DNA from: Ceriagrion tenellum
Taxonomy: Eukaryota > Arthropoda > Insecta > Odonata > Coenagrionidae
Direction of reading: 5' to 3'
Length of the DNA stretch: 64,000 bases
NCBI GenBank assembly: GCA_963169105.1
Contig: OY720632.1
Location: 9,052,001-9,116,000, forward strand
Positions 10,014 through 22,000 of this stretch are shown here, piece after piece (positions within the stretch are counted from its first letter, which is position 1; each line of letters begins with the position of its first letter). The notes beneath the pieces were generated by a model. The model had not been told where the DNA came from and did no database searches. It worked only from the letters and a program-made list of their open reading frames with translations. Position numbers and translations under genes: made by a program.

Positions 10014-13000
10014 GTATGTGTATGAGTGACATTCACCTCTTGTGGCTCCCTCTTACCATCTCATTGTTCATCCCAGCTCTTTCTCTAGCAGTCCTTTGTT
10101 ACCTGTGTGTCTCCAAGGCTTATTTAATCAGTGTTTTTTTATTCAATCAGTGTTTTCACGTTTATAACTTAAAATGGACAAGCGAGTCAATTATACCCTC
10201 TCCAAGATAACAGTGCAATGGCCTGTTACAAAAGCATCCAATCAATCTCAATCATAATATAATAATAATTCCAATGTCATGAGGGGAGGTGAATCATGTG
10301 GTGGAAGAATTTACCAATGCAGCACAGAGTAAATTGGATTCTTTGCCGAATGTGCTTAACGTTTGAATGCTATGTGCATACTACTCTGTCGTGTGTGGGC
10401 CAGATGGTGACCCTTAAATACATTGTGTATTTGTGGCAGCTTTGTTCACTTTTCATCTCTTTCAGTGCTTAGTATATTTCAAGGAATTGTGGTCTTTAAA
10501 ATAGTGTTGGCATAAGGATTTAGTTGTATTTTTTCCTTTGTAAGGACATTGCATTGATGTTTTTATGTACAGGACTCATTGGTGGAACTGGAATTTTTCT
10601 AATCTCTACTTACTTCAAAGTAATTTTCTTTGTTCTGGAGTATTCCATGAAGTTTCTCATTGTTGAAACATGCTGTGGTTTTAAGTCAACTCAAAATTTC
10701 ACCAAAAATATGAGAAACAATTGAAGTCATCTTAAAATTGAAAATCATATTCCCAATTACCCATCCCAGAAGACCATGTCATAACAGCCTCACCAAAAGG
10801 GCCAAGCACATGGTGGCATGCTGTTGGTCGAAGGTTTGAATGCTTGTCTTAGATATTTTCTTGGATGCTCTATTTGTGCAATGACTAAGTGAATTTACTG
10901 TTACTGTTTTTTTTTTAATTTATAACAATTTTGTCCAATGGGAATTGATATGGAATCAGAATAATGTAAAACATTTCACTCTAAAAATTCTGAGTTCTAT
11001 TTTAAGAGTGAACAGTTTTCTGGGAATATTTGTTAGTTTGTCAGGGAATACTGGAAAAACCTGGAATTGACAGGGAATTTTGAATTTCTGGAAAAGTCAG
11101 GGAATTCTCAAAACAATCAGGGAGAAACTGGGATGTGAATCCTCATCAGTTTTCTACCTTTACGTTTATTGGCCAGTCTTTCCCGCCCTTCATTTTAACA
11201 ACTGAAACTGAAGTCCATCACTGACCTGCATGGAATAAGCCCCATCAATTCGTGAAATATTAAGTTGTGAATCTTATTAGTTGTGAATCTTAGTTATTTA
11301 GTTCTGAATCAGAAGTACTATGTATCCCTTTTGTATATCCTTATTGCGATATTTGCCTAGTAGCATTAAAATTCATGATCACATTGTATTACGCTCTACA
11401 CAAGGAATCCGAGGCTATGCTGTTCAGAAAATTTTACCTCTCGTTTTATTTTAACTTCCAAAACTCAGGTCGAGAAGTGGCTGGAGCACACTAGCTTATA
11501 GTAAAAACATGCTTGCAGTTCTAAAAATACGAGACGATGATTAGAAAATTTAAAGCTGCTCTAGAAGATTTAATTCAGCAGAAAAATAACATTCTAATAC
11601 TAGGTAACCTTTTGGCAATTGATCAGGGAAATTGGTAAATCCATCAGGGAAAAGTCAGGAAAAAATCAGGGGATTTAAAAATTGGATATCAGTAGTTCAT
11701 AGATTTTCTCTCATTTTTTCCAGTTGCACATCCACAGTTTCATTGGGAAATATGGTCTTTTTATTATTTCTGTGTGATTTCATTTGAAGTTGTGTTGAAT
11801 GAGATCAAGCTTCATTTTTCCTCTCGATTTACTCCATTTTGTATGTAAATATTGTTTTCAATTAGCCCTCTAAAATTTGCCATAGCATTGCACTGACAAA
11901 TTCTGACCAGAATTATCTACATTGGGATAGAACATAAGATGGAAAAAGTCCTTAGTGAAGATCAATGTGGTTTCATGAAAAGAAGGGAAACATGAATAGT
12001 CATTTTCTCTCTCTGGAGAATTCTCATTTAGAATAGAATTAAAAAAGATCAGCCCAGACATGTTTCATTTGGCCCAGGTATCAGTTGGAGAAGGCATTTG
12101 ATTGTGTATTTTGAAAGAGAATGCCAACTTCTCTTTCATATCAAATCCTGAATGTAGGAGGGTCATTTAATGACAGAAGACAAATATACTGGCTACATGA
12201 AGATGTGGTTGCAGTGTGGAGGAAGCAGAAGTGAAGAAAGGCGTGTAGCTAGAATGTGCTGTGCCACCAATGATTGTTAATACCTAGTTGAAAAAAATAG
12301 TAAATGTATTGCATGTAAGTATAAACAGAAGTAAATGAAAAATTCATAGCAGGAACACAGTTGCCTGGAGAAGCAAGCAGCATTATATGCATTGCCATTG
12401 ACATTGATATTCTGACGGAGAAGAAAGAAGAACCAGTGATAATAATTAGCAGAATGGAACAAAAATGTGTAGGACTGCAAAATGGAAATCAGGGTAAATA
12501 AAATCAAAAGTGTGTTTATTAAAGAAATGAAGATGGCGACTTCACCATGAAACTTATGGCAGAAAAAAATGAGAAATGAAAATTCATAAATCATGCTTAC
12601 TTGTAAATCACCAGCGATGGGAGAAGCAGGAGAGAGCAAAAAGCAAAACAGCCCTTGCCAAGAAGGGATCAGAAGATCGCGGAACGCAAACATAAATCGC
12701 CGGTTTATTTCATATAAATTATGCCACATAGGAGACGACAGTATTTCGCATCTGCTGCACGAACAGGACACTATAATCCACTCTTGATTTGAATCCCACT
12801 CCAGGTCGGAGAGTGCGACCAAACTTCACTGGACCGGAGCACGATTTACAAACGAGAATCTCACTCAGCGCGTTGAAGATCAGGAGGAAGTTGCGAATGA
12901 CGAAGGTCGAGTTCACGTCTCTAAATCCTCATAGTTGACATTCTTCAGCTTCTTCGCCGATGAGCTGATGTAATCCGCGTCTTGTTCCGCCGTAAACTAG

Positions 13001-16000
13001 TTTCCTTGGAAATATTTTCTTCGAATTTTAGAAGCTGCTACTCTGCTTTTCAGCATTTTGTCGAAACACAACTGGCAAAAAACGTTCCAAACAACTGCAC
13101 ATGTGTGCGGACGCGGAGAATTACTAGGTTAGAGGCAATGTAGTGAAAATCGACTTTTTTGCACGTGCTGCCACCTGCAGTGCATTCCTGCAACTACTAC
13201 GATGCGATAATACCGACCCTAATTCGTTCCAGTCCATAGAAAGGCATTTCGGGCCGCGTGGTAAACTTGCTACCTGAGCGTCCCTCAGCTTGCATGACAT
13301 AGGTACGTTCAAGACGCTCTAGCTGGGTGAATATGTTTCGGATCAAAATATCCTTTTGCCCGCATATTCTAGACACTTGTAGCTTTCATTTTATGAAAAA
13401 AAACAGTAAACCTCCCCTTAATCATAATTGGTGTGAATGAAATAGTAGAATGTTGCAGTGTCTATTTTAGACTTTGAACAGGATGAGCAGAACCATTTAT
13501 TTAATAGTTTTAAAGGGATATTTTTAGAATTTCAAGTGACAGTTAATTTTGATTGTTGACTTTTTCCAGAGCACGCGGAAGCAGACTGTTTCTTCTGTTT
13601 CACTAATCTAATGGGTGAGATCCGAGACTTTTTCATCAAATCACTGGACGAAGCCGAGTGTGGAATAAGTGGGATGATGAGCAGGCTGGGTGAGACGCTG
13701 AAGGCAAATGATATCCAGGTCTGGACTCGGTTGCAGCAACAGGAGCTGAGGCCCCAATACTACAGCTTCAGGTGAGTACAGACAATGCCAAAATTACGCA
13801 AGCAAAGCATACTGTGGCACACTGAGTGAATGGGGTCATTTCCTAAAGCCTTGATTTCAATTTTAACTAATAAATGTCATGAAAGGCAGTAGAAAAACCT
13901 ATTTCACCCAAAATTTAAAATTCCTTCAAGAAATGAAAATGCTGGCTGATTGGTTGACATGATTGTGACGTCATGGCTCTGTTGCAGGAGTGAGCTGAGC
14001 GACTGAATAGCAAGGCCATATGGATAATCTTTGTTATTAACAAAGTCATTGCGAGTATCAGAATGTTTGATAGCAGGATTAATGGTGGATTTGTGTAAGC
14101 ATACACCCAAAAGCCTCCCATTGTTGATGCTTTAACTGTGGAAGAATTTTATTGTTTAAAAACTAAGACTGCATGAGTGCTGAGATAGGGACCAGAAAAA
14201 TGGCAATGCCAGTTTTATCCGATACTTTCTGGATGCCATTGTTGCAAATGGAAACGAAAACTTACATCTATATAGTAATTCTGTATTTATCACAAAATAA
14301 TCATCATTCATGTAAAAGAACCTATTGCTGATTATTTCTCCCAATAGAATCTGGTGGTTCATCCTGTGGCAATGCTGCTATAGGATATGTGCAAGTCACG
14401 AGAGATGGTAGACAATAGATTCTTCCCTGTGAATGCTCAAGTGACACTGAAACACATGGTTTGGCAAAAGTTATACAGTAGACTCTCCTTATTACAAACA
14501 ACGGTTATACAAAATTTTCGTTCTTACGAACCAAATCTTTGGTCCCGATGATAGGGGTATCTAAATGTATGGTAAAGAAACGATATTATGAAATATCAAA
14601 CCTTAGTCCCGATTCCCACAGGAACAAAAAATACTTCATTACGAAGTCTGTCACATAAATACCGACATTCATTCGGCTATGCACAATGCTGCATTATAAA
14701 TCTGGAAGCTTTGCCACACGTACTGTGCCCAAGAGCTTGAGAACTAAAATATATACAATGGATACTTCGCATAAGCTATTTAACTGGGTTGAGGGTACAG
14801 AACTCCCACTGGGTTACTGCACTTCGAAAGGAGTCTGAGAGAGCATGAGTGGTCGAGGAGGGGTGAACGGGAAGAAACGAAAGATAAGGACTTTTCTTCT
14901 TCCCTTTCGCCCCTCCCCAACATCTCATGCCTCTATTGTCCCTCTGAAGGTCACTCACCCAATAAGGAGTCCAGCACAATTCCCGGCTAATCCTCCCTTA
15001 CCAACCAGCTTCCCGGCCTGGCCTTGGCTTCACCCATTCTCCACCCACTCCCCTTTCCTGTCCCTAGCTTCCAACCCCTTTTCCAATTTGACTGTGCTGT
15101 GAACAAAATGTGTCCCTCTTCCTCTCAGACTGCGGCAGCTTTGCGTTACCACCAGCAATTGGCAGGGCAATCACTCAAGTCTAAATTGGAGAAGTGTTAT
15201 CAGTGCTTTGTAATGACCTGGCGAAACTCTCTGCCTGGGCTTGTGGGAATGACTACGCCGCATGTGAAGTTTCAGCATCATGTTTCCATCGTTGAAAAAG
15301 TATCTTCGTGCATATTGAAATTCTTGCCTCAAAATCCCTACACATCGTACGTATGCATTGAAATGTTATGAAATTGTGACAATCTTTCACTCGTCTGGAG
15401 AGAAAGATGTCAGTTTTTCCATTTAGATAACATAAATTTGTTATTCATGTCTTAAATTTTGTCAGTGAGAAGGCATAGCAAATAACCTCCAGCAACATTA
15501 TGAATGGTAAAATTTGGCATTTTTCCCTTTTGCTACGAATGCAACCGTGCTTGCATGCCTCAGGTTTTTCAACAGAGGCAGACGCAAGTCGTTTGTAAAC
15601 AATGTAGATTTTGCTGTGCACGAACAGCAAGCCAACACGCCTTTGCGGCTGAGCAGAACACAAGCAAGTGAAAGAAAGTCCCAGGGGAAACTAAGCACCC
15701 CATCTCTTGGTACGCCGGACTGTGTCCATGGTTCATTGTCTTTTTATGTTGTGGATTTACTGAGACAATATGTTGAGTGCTCGAAAAATATATGCTCAGA
15801 AATTGTCGTGAATGTTCATTATACAAAAACTTTGTCATCAATAAAGATAAAGTTCAGTTTGAAATTGGTAAATTCAAAATGAAACATAAGGATTGCACGT
15901 TACATAAAGGTAGTAACGAATATTTTAATCATTAGCAAAATTGTTATCGATTAAAAGTTAAATGTTATGGCAATTTAAAAGATAACAAGTTGAAAAGGTA

Positions 16001-19000
16001 ACAAAACCTGTCTCAGTTAAATTTAATCGTTAATCCCAATTATGTTTAGCGAATACACAGTTGGCCACGGACTATTAGTGGAAATGGTACTGAGATGAGG
16101 GTCGTGATTGCCTCCACCACACATTTGAGGAAAGTTTCTGGCGTCCCGCTGACTTGTGCTCCAAGACAACGAGAAGCATTGGTACCTGTGCGATTCATTG
16201 TGGCAAGAGAGTTCTATGTGGAGGAATATATTCACGGTGCTCATGGCAAGGGTAGAATTTTTCATTGCGTGGACCGAGCGCGAAAGAGTCAACAAACACA
16301 GGTAGCATATGATAACATCGTCATTCTTGTTTTGAACTACATTATCTTTGCTGCTTTATGACCTGTCTTGGTTCTTCAATTCAATTTATTTAATGGTAAA
16401 GCCAAACTGTGTATCAACTTCTGCTCAACAACACGAGCCGGTGAGATGACACGCTTGCTTTTGGAGGACCCAAAACTGAGCGTTATCTCTTTACTCGGAA
16501 CAGCTGAGGGGGTTTATCTTTCAATGTCTAGGTTCCAACACAACTGTCCGAGCGTAAATAAGTAAACACCTTGAACCCATAATTTTCCGTGCTGATAGAC
16601 GGGACAGTGAAGCACTCGAGGGGAGAGTCAAAGGTGTCTCTCTCCGAGAATGCCCTAAAAACAAATTCTTCCCAAAAAAATACGAGTGAGACAGACAGGA
16701 GGAAATCGGGAACAATCAAGTATATTAAATTACCACCAAATTAAAGATAATGTATTTCAGCAGCTTAACACATACAAACAAGTAAGGGTCAGCCAACCTG
16801 TACTTTGACGTCTAAGTTTCAAATTCAAACAGCAACTACTCGAGACAGCAAGACAGCAAGAGTAGAACCTCTCAAAACCACGGTCTATCTCAAAAGACCG
16901 ATTAGCAATTTCCGTCGAAGGAGGGGAAGTTCAGACGGCGGGAAAGTGGAAAGGGTAGCAGAGGAGAAAGAGGCGATTGGTTACCTCGGAGGGGAAATTT
17001 CAGCAAGGTCGAAAAGAGAAAGTTGTGGATGGAGTAAGGGGGAACAGGTGATTGGCAGTCTTGGAGGGGAGGTAGTTTTATGGAATGGGAAACCATGCGG
17101 TGTAGGAATGCAATTGGAGAAGGGAACTACTTTTCGTCTCCGTTCGCGGATTCCTGGTATGAAACCGATTTGCGGACGACTGTTGCCATATCACATTCTC
17201 GTATTCTTCCGTCTCCAACTGCTATATAAACGAGAGTAGTTCCTCGGGAGGGCGGGCTGGAGACTGCGAGCTGAAGACGATGAGGGCAGAAGACGCTGAG
17301 TTCGCGAAGACGGCTGGAGTTTCGCGAACGTCGTTGGCGCGACAGATGTCGTTAGCGCGTCAGTGGCGGGGCGCGCCTGGGCGCGCCTCGGGCAAGTCCT
17401 TCGGCTAAGTCCGGAGGATAAATAGTCCGCAGAGGATAAATTGTCCAAAGAGGAATAAATGGGGGGGGGGGTATGCCCAAAAAATGCTACATCCACTGGG
17501 AGAAAATGTAACAAAATTGACTTATGGTTGGGGGGGGGAAATTATAAATTCACTGAAACACTAAGGGTGCAGCTCACAACCTCTGGCATCACACCAAAAT
17601 ATTAAGAGAAACAGAGGTTTGCCAGTAGATTATCACACCCGAAACCAAATTTCCAATCTTGAAGTCACAGTGGGAGCTGGAGATAACTGCCATAGAATTT
17701 CACACAAGATTATGTCTGTTCTCACTCTTCCCGTGTCATATTCAAGTCTCCCCCACTTGTCAAGTTTCAGCACAATCAGCACACAGTCAAACATGCTCAC
17801 CCGCAAGATGTGCTCCCCAAAAAACAGCCAAGTGTGAAACATATTCACAATTCAACTAACACGAAGGTCCCCACCTTAGAATCAAGTATCACCTTCCCAT
17901 CTATGTAATGTCTTATTTCTTAATAAACACTCAAGTATTGAACTAAATAACCTGCAGGTCAACACTTGACACAAGTGGAAAAGCAACATGAAGGAAAATA
18001 CTAAACCTATACCCTCTGGAATAATGCAGACATCAAACAAAATAAGGTCCAACTTCCATAGGACAATAAAACTTTCCACCAAAATCAACAAATACCACTG
18101 TTTTTCAATGCTTACTTAAGCAAGAGAGAGACAATAGATGAATGCTCAAGAAAGGATTTCAGCAAATAATTACCCTCTGCAGAAATTATTATTTAAAGTA
18201 GTAAAATAACAAAATTCATAGCTTTGACTAAATATTATTGAAAGTATAGGTATTATAATGAAATTTCTAAAGTAATGTCTGTCATCAATGAAATAGGTAC
18301 ATAATATTATCATCTATTAACAATATCAAATCTATTAGCAATGTCAAAGGAAACATGTGTGGGTTTGAGATGATAATAGGTCACTCCAGGCTAAGGCTGC
18401 TGTAGCAAGTTAATAATCATAATGTAGTGTTGAATCAATCTCCATTAATAAACAATATTCTTACAAACTAGTTACATTTTTTTCGTACAATCAATTGGAT
18501 TGTACTGTTATACCATTGACACAGTCAATGAAAATTGATTGGAAATGACTATTCCCCTTAAAATAGCCATTTCAGTTTTAAAGAATTGACCTCTCACTAG
18601 GAGAGAATCAATTTGGTCCAGGGCCCAGGTTATGCCAAACGCGTTAGAATAAACTATTGGAGGGAAAAATTAATTTTGAGGCCACACACACAACACATCA
18701 AGTGGATTTTTAAATTAGGGTGCTCCAAAGGAGAAAACCCCTGACCAGCAAATGCTGGGTGCTGATTGCGACTGATTAGGTTGCAAGCTCTACGCCAGAA
18801 ATGAGGGAATATTCCACAATTCCCTTGCCAGGAATCGAAATTCCCTAAGAGGCATTCACACCGCTATTGGGCAGAAAACAAGTACATTCTGGCATTAATG
18901 CCACAAGTTAAATAGCAATCAAACCCGAGAATCAGCCAATAAGTGCATTGGCATTACAATATTCGGAATCTCAAACAGTAAATCTAATCATTCAAGGGTT

Positions 19001-22000
19001 AAGTCCTCAGGCTAAATCAGCCAAATTGTCAAAAGGATATTTCCTTTTAAAAAAAAAACCAAAACAAAAGTCAGTACACCTTGAGAGCAGCCTGAACTAT
19101 GGCAGTAAATGAACATATTATAACAGATGTAAACAGTGAAGCTTGGGTTCTTAGAGCACTTGGGTTGTAACAATATATCAAAAATATAATAGGTAATTTA
19201 AAGAAATACACTATCAACAGCAAAGGAGATGAAACATACATACAGCAGAATATATATGACAATAGTCATCACTCAAATCACTTATATTGAGAAAAACACT
19301 AGTTAGGATGGGAGACTCTGGTGGCAATCAAACACTGAATCTTAGCGGCCATTGACCCCTCCGCAACTTATTCTGCATACGAGTCACCTCGGGGAATGTT
19401 CCATGGCCACTCTACCCCCCATCTCCCTCCATAGCACACCATCATTTCTCCAATAGCACTTAAGTCACTAACAGCATAATAATCACAGAAAACTTATAGG
19501 CACACCCAGCGGTAACCCAGAACAGGATGATTATTTGATAGTACGTAGTAGCTGGTTCGTTATATAGAGCATTTGAGTAAACTGAGGGAAACATCATAAC
19601 AATGAGATATAGCATAAGACAAATGATGAACGGAAGTAATTGGATATATTAAACCTTATGAATTGAACATATATTATAGAATTGAACATTGAATTATGAA
19701 CATATATCAAAAGTCATATTTAAATAAGACCAAGTGTCTCGACTTAATGTAGTCAGACCTTAACACCATGATAACCCTTCAGTTGAGAGACATGACATAT
19801 TCTCTCTCTGCCTGGGGCTATCTCAAGCAATACAGTTACAGGAGAAACATATTTCTTAAGGGTGAAAGGCCCTTCCCAAGTAGGCATCAATTTAGCCATT
19901 TGTTTATCTGCCTTTGAACTAATGGGATGATTTTTGCTCAACACTAAATCCCCAGGTGCAAAGGTTACTTGAGAATGGAGTTTATTGAAAGATTCTCTCT
20001 GTTTTGCTTTCGCCTTGTTCAAATTGGAAATGACCTGTTGCAAGCAGGACTTCCTCTGCTCATCACTGACATTATCACAAAAAATCTCACTTGGGATAGC
20101 CCAGTGATTTGTCAGTGGATGAGGCAACTGTCTACCAAAAAAGATTTTGGCAGGAGAGTGACCAGTACTGGCATGTAATGCAGTATTGAAGGCGAAAGTT
20201 AAATCAGGAATGAAAATGTCCCAAGTGGAATGATGGTTATGGCATAGAATAGAGAGGGCTGACTTCAGATTTCTGTGCAACCTTTCAACTTGGTTAGAAC
20301 AAGGATAGTAGGGTGAAGTAAACACTTGCTTTATGCCAAATTGTAAGCACATCTGCTTGACCAGATGAGACTTGAAAACAGCAGCATTGTCAGAAACTAG
20401 ATATTTTGGATATCCCAGTTTAGAGAATACTCTTTGAGTGAGCACTGAAACGACAGCTCCAGCCGTAGCCTTTCGAGCAGGTTCCAGGACACAAAACTTG
20501 GAAAATCCATCTATTAATGACAAAACATACTGATGCTTGTTCTTTGTGGAGGGAAGAGGACCAACAAAATCTATGAAGAGTCTTTCCCAAATGTCATTCG
20601 GGGGTTTGGAAGATAACATGCCAGGGGGAGAATTATTTCTTGGTTTGCAAGTCTGACACATGTGGCACTTCCTGACCATGTCAAAAATTTCCACCCTCAT
20701 GTTCTTCCACCAATAATCTCTGCTTATTTTATCATAAGTCTTAACCATCCCCAGATGACCACCCAGGCTAGCACAGTGAAAATACTGGAATATCATAGGC
20801 CTTAGAGCAGCAGGCAAGACTACTTTCCCCTTTTTTGTTTGAGAATTACCAAAACACAGGAGCTGACCCTTGACAAAATAGTTTGGACAAGATAAGGGAT
20901 CCTTTTCTAATTTCAAGAATATTTCCCTCAAAAGACAATCTGATTTTTGGTGATCACGAATATTCACAAAAGACAGTGGAATATTATGCAATACACAGGC
21001 AATTGGAGGCAATGGCTCCTCAGTCACCTTAACTATTGGAGTGCACTCATCATTAGAATGAGACTGTACTGGAATAACACGAGACAGACAATCAGCAACC
21101 GAATTTGTAGAACCACGGACATGATGAATGGTAAATTTATAGGAAGAAAGTTTAAGTACCATTCGGCCAAGTTTTCCCAACTGTTTAGGATGCGAGAATA
21201 ACCAAGATAAAGCACCATTATCTGTATACAAATGAAACGGTTGTACTTGGAGATACACACTAAATTTGTCAACTCCCCAACAAATAGCCATGCATTCTAA
21301 CTCATAAGTTGAAAACTTCCTTTCATGATCAAGCAAGGCTTTACTGGCGTACGCCACCGGAATAAAGTGTCCATTCACCTTGTGATTCAACACAGCGGCC
21401 AAGGCAACGTTACTTGCGTCAACGAACAAATGGAATTCGTCGTCGAAACGAGGGAAAGAAAGCACAGGCGGATTCATTAAGGCTTGTTTCAACTGACTAA
21501 AGGCTTGAGTCTCAGCCGTTGACCAACAAAAGGGAACATTCTTACGTTTCAAACGATTTAAAGGAATAGAAATTTCAGAATACCTTGGAATAAATTTGGA
21601 GTAAAACCCACACATGCCGAGAAATCTCGCAACCTCCTTGAGATTCTTTGGAACAGGAAAATCTTTGATCGGCTTAATTCTGTCCGGATCAACCTGGAGT
21701 GTACCATCCTTGATTAAATGGCCCAAGAATGTAAGAGAGGCAGTACCCAACTTCACCTTCTCTTCACTAACGGTGAGACCTGCCGCTCGTAGCCTCGAAA
21801 GGACGGCTCTCACATGATTGACATGTTCACTGGAAGTTTTAGAATAAATACACAAATCATCAATATACGGGTACACACAAGAATATTTTAAATCTCCCAA
21901 CACTTCGTTAATCAGCCTTGTGAAGACCTGGGGAGAGTTAGCAAAACCAAAAGGCAGTCTGGTATATTGGAACAATCCAAACGGCGTAACAAATGCCGTA

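Noticed and set aside
12277..12822. 181-residue minus frame as an independent gene
   Set aside because: Its only recognisable part belongs to the Mutator-like relic; the rest is AT-rich read-through.
16805..17239. 144-residue LTR antisense frame as a gene
   Set aside because: No domain, and preservation in both LTRs follows from their common origin; kept only as a low-interest finding.
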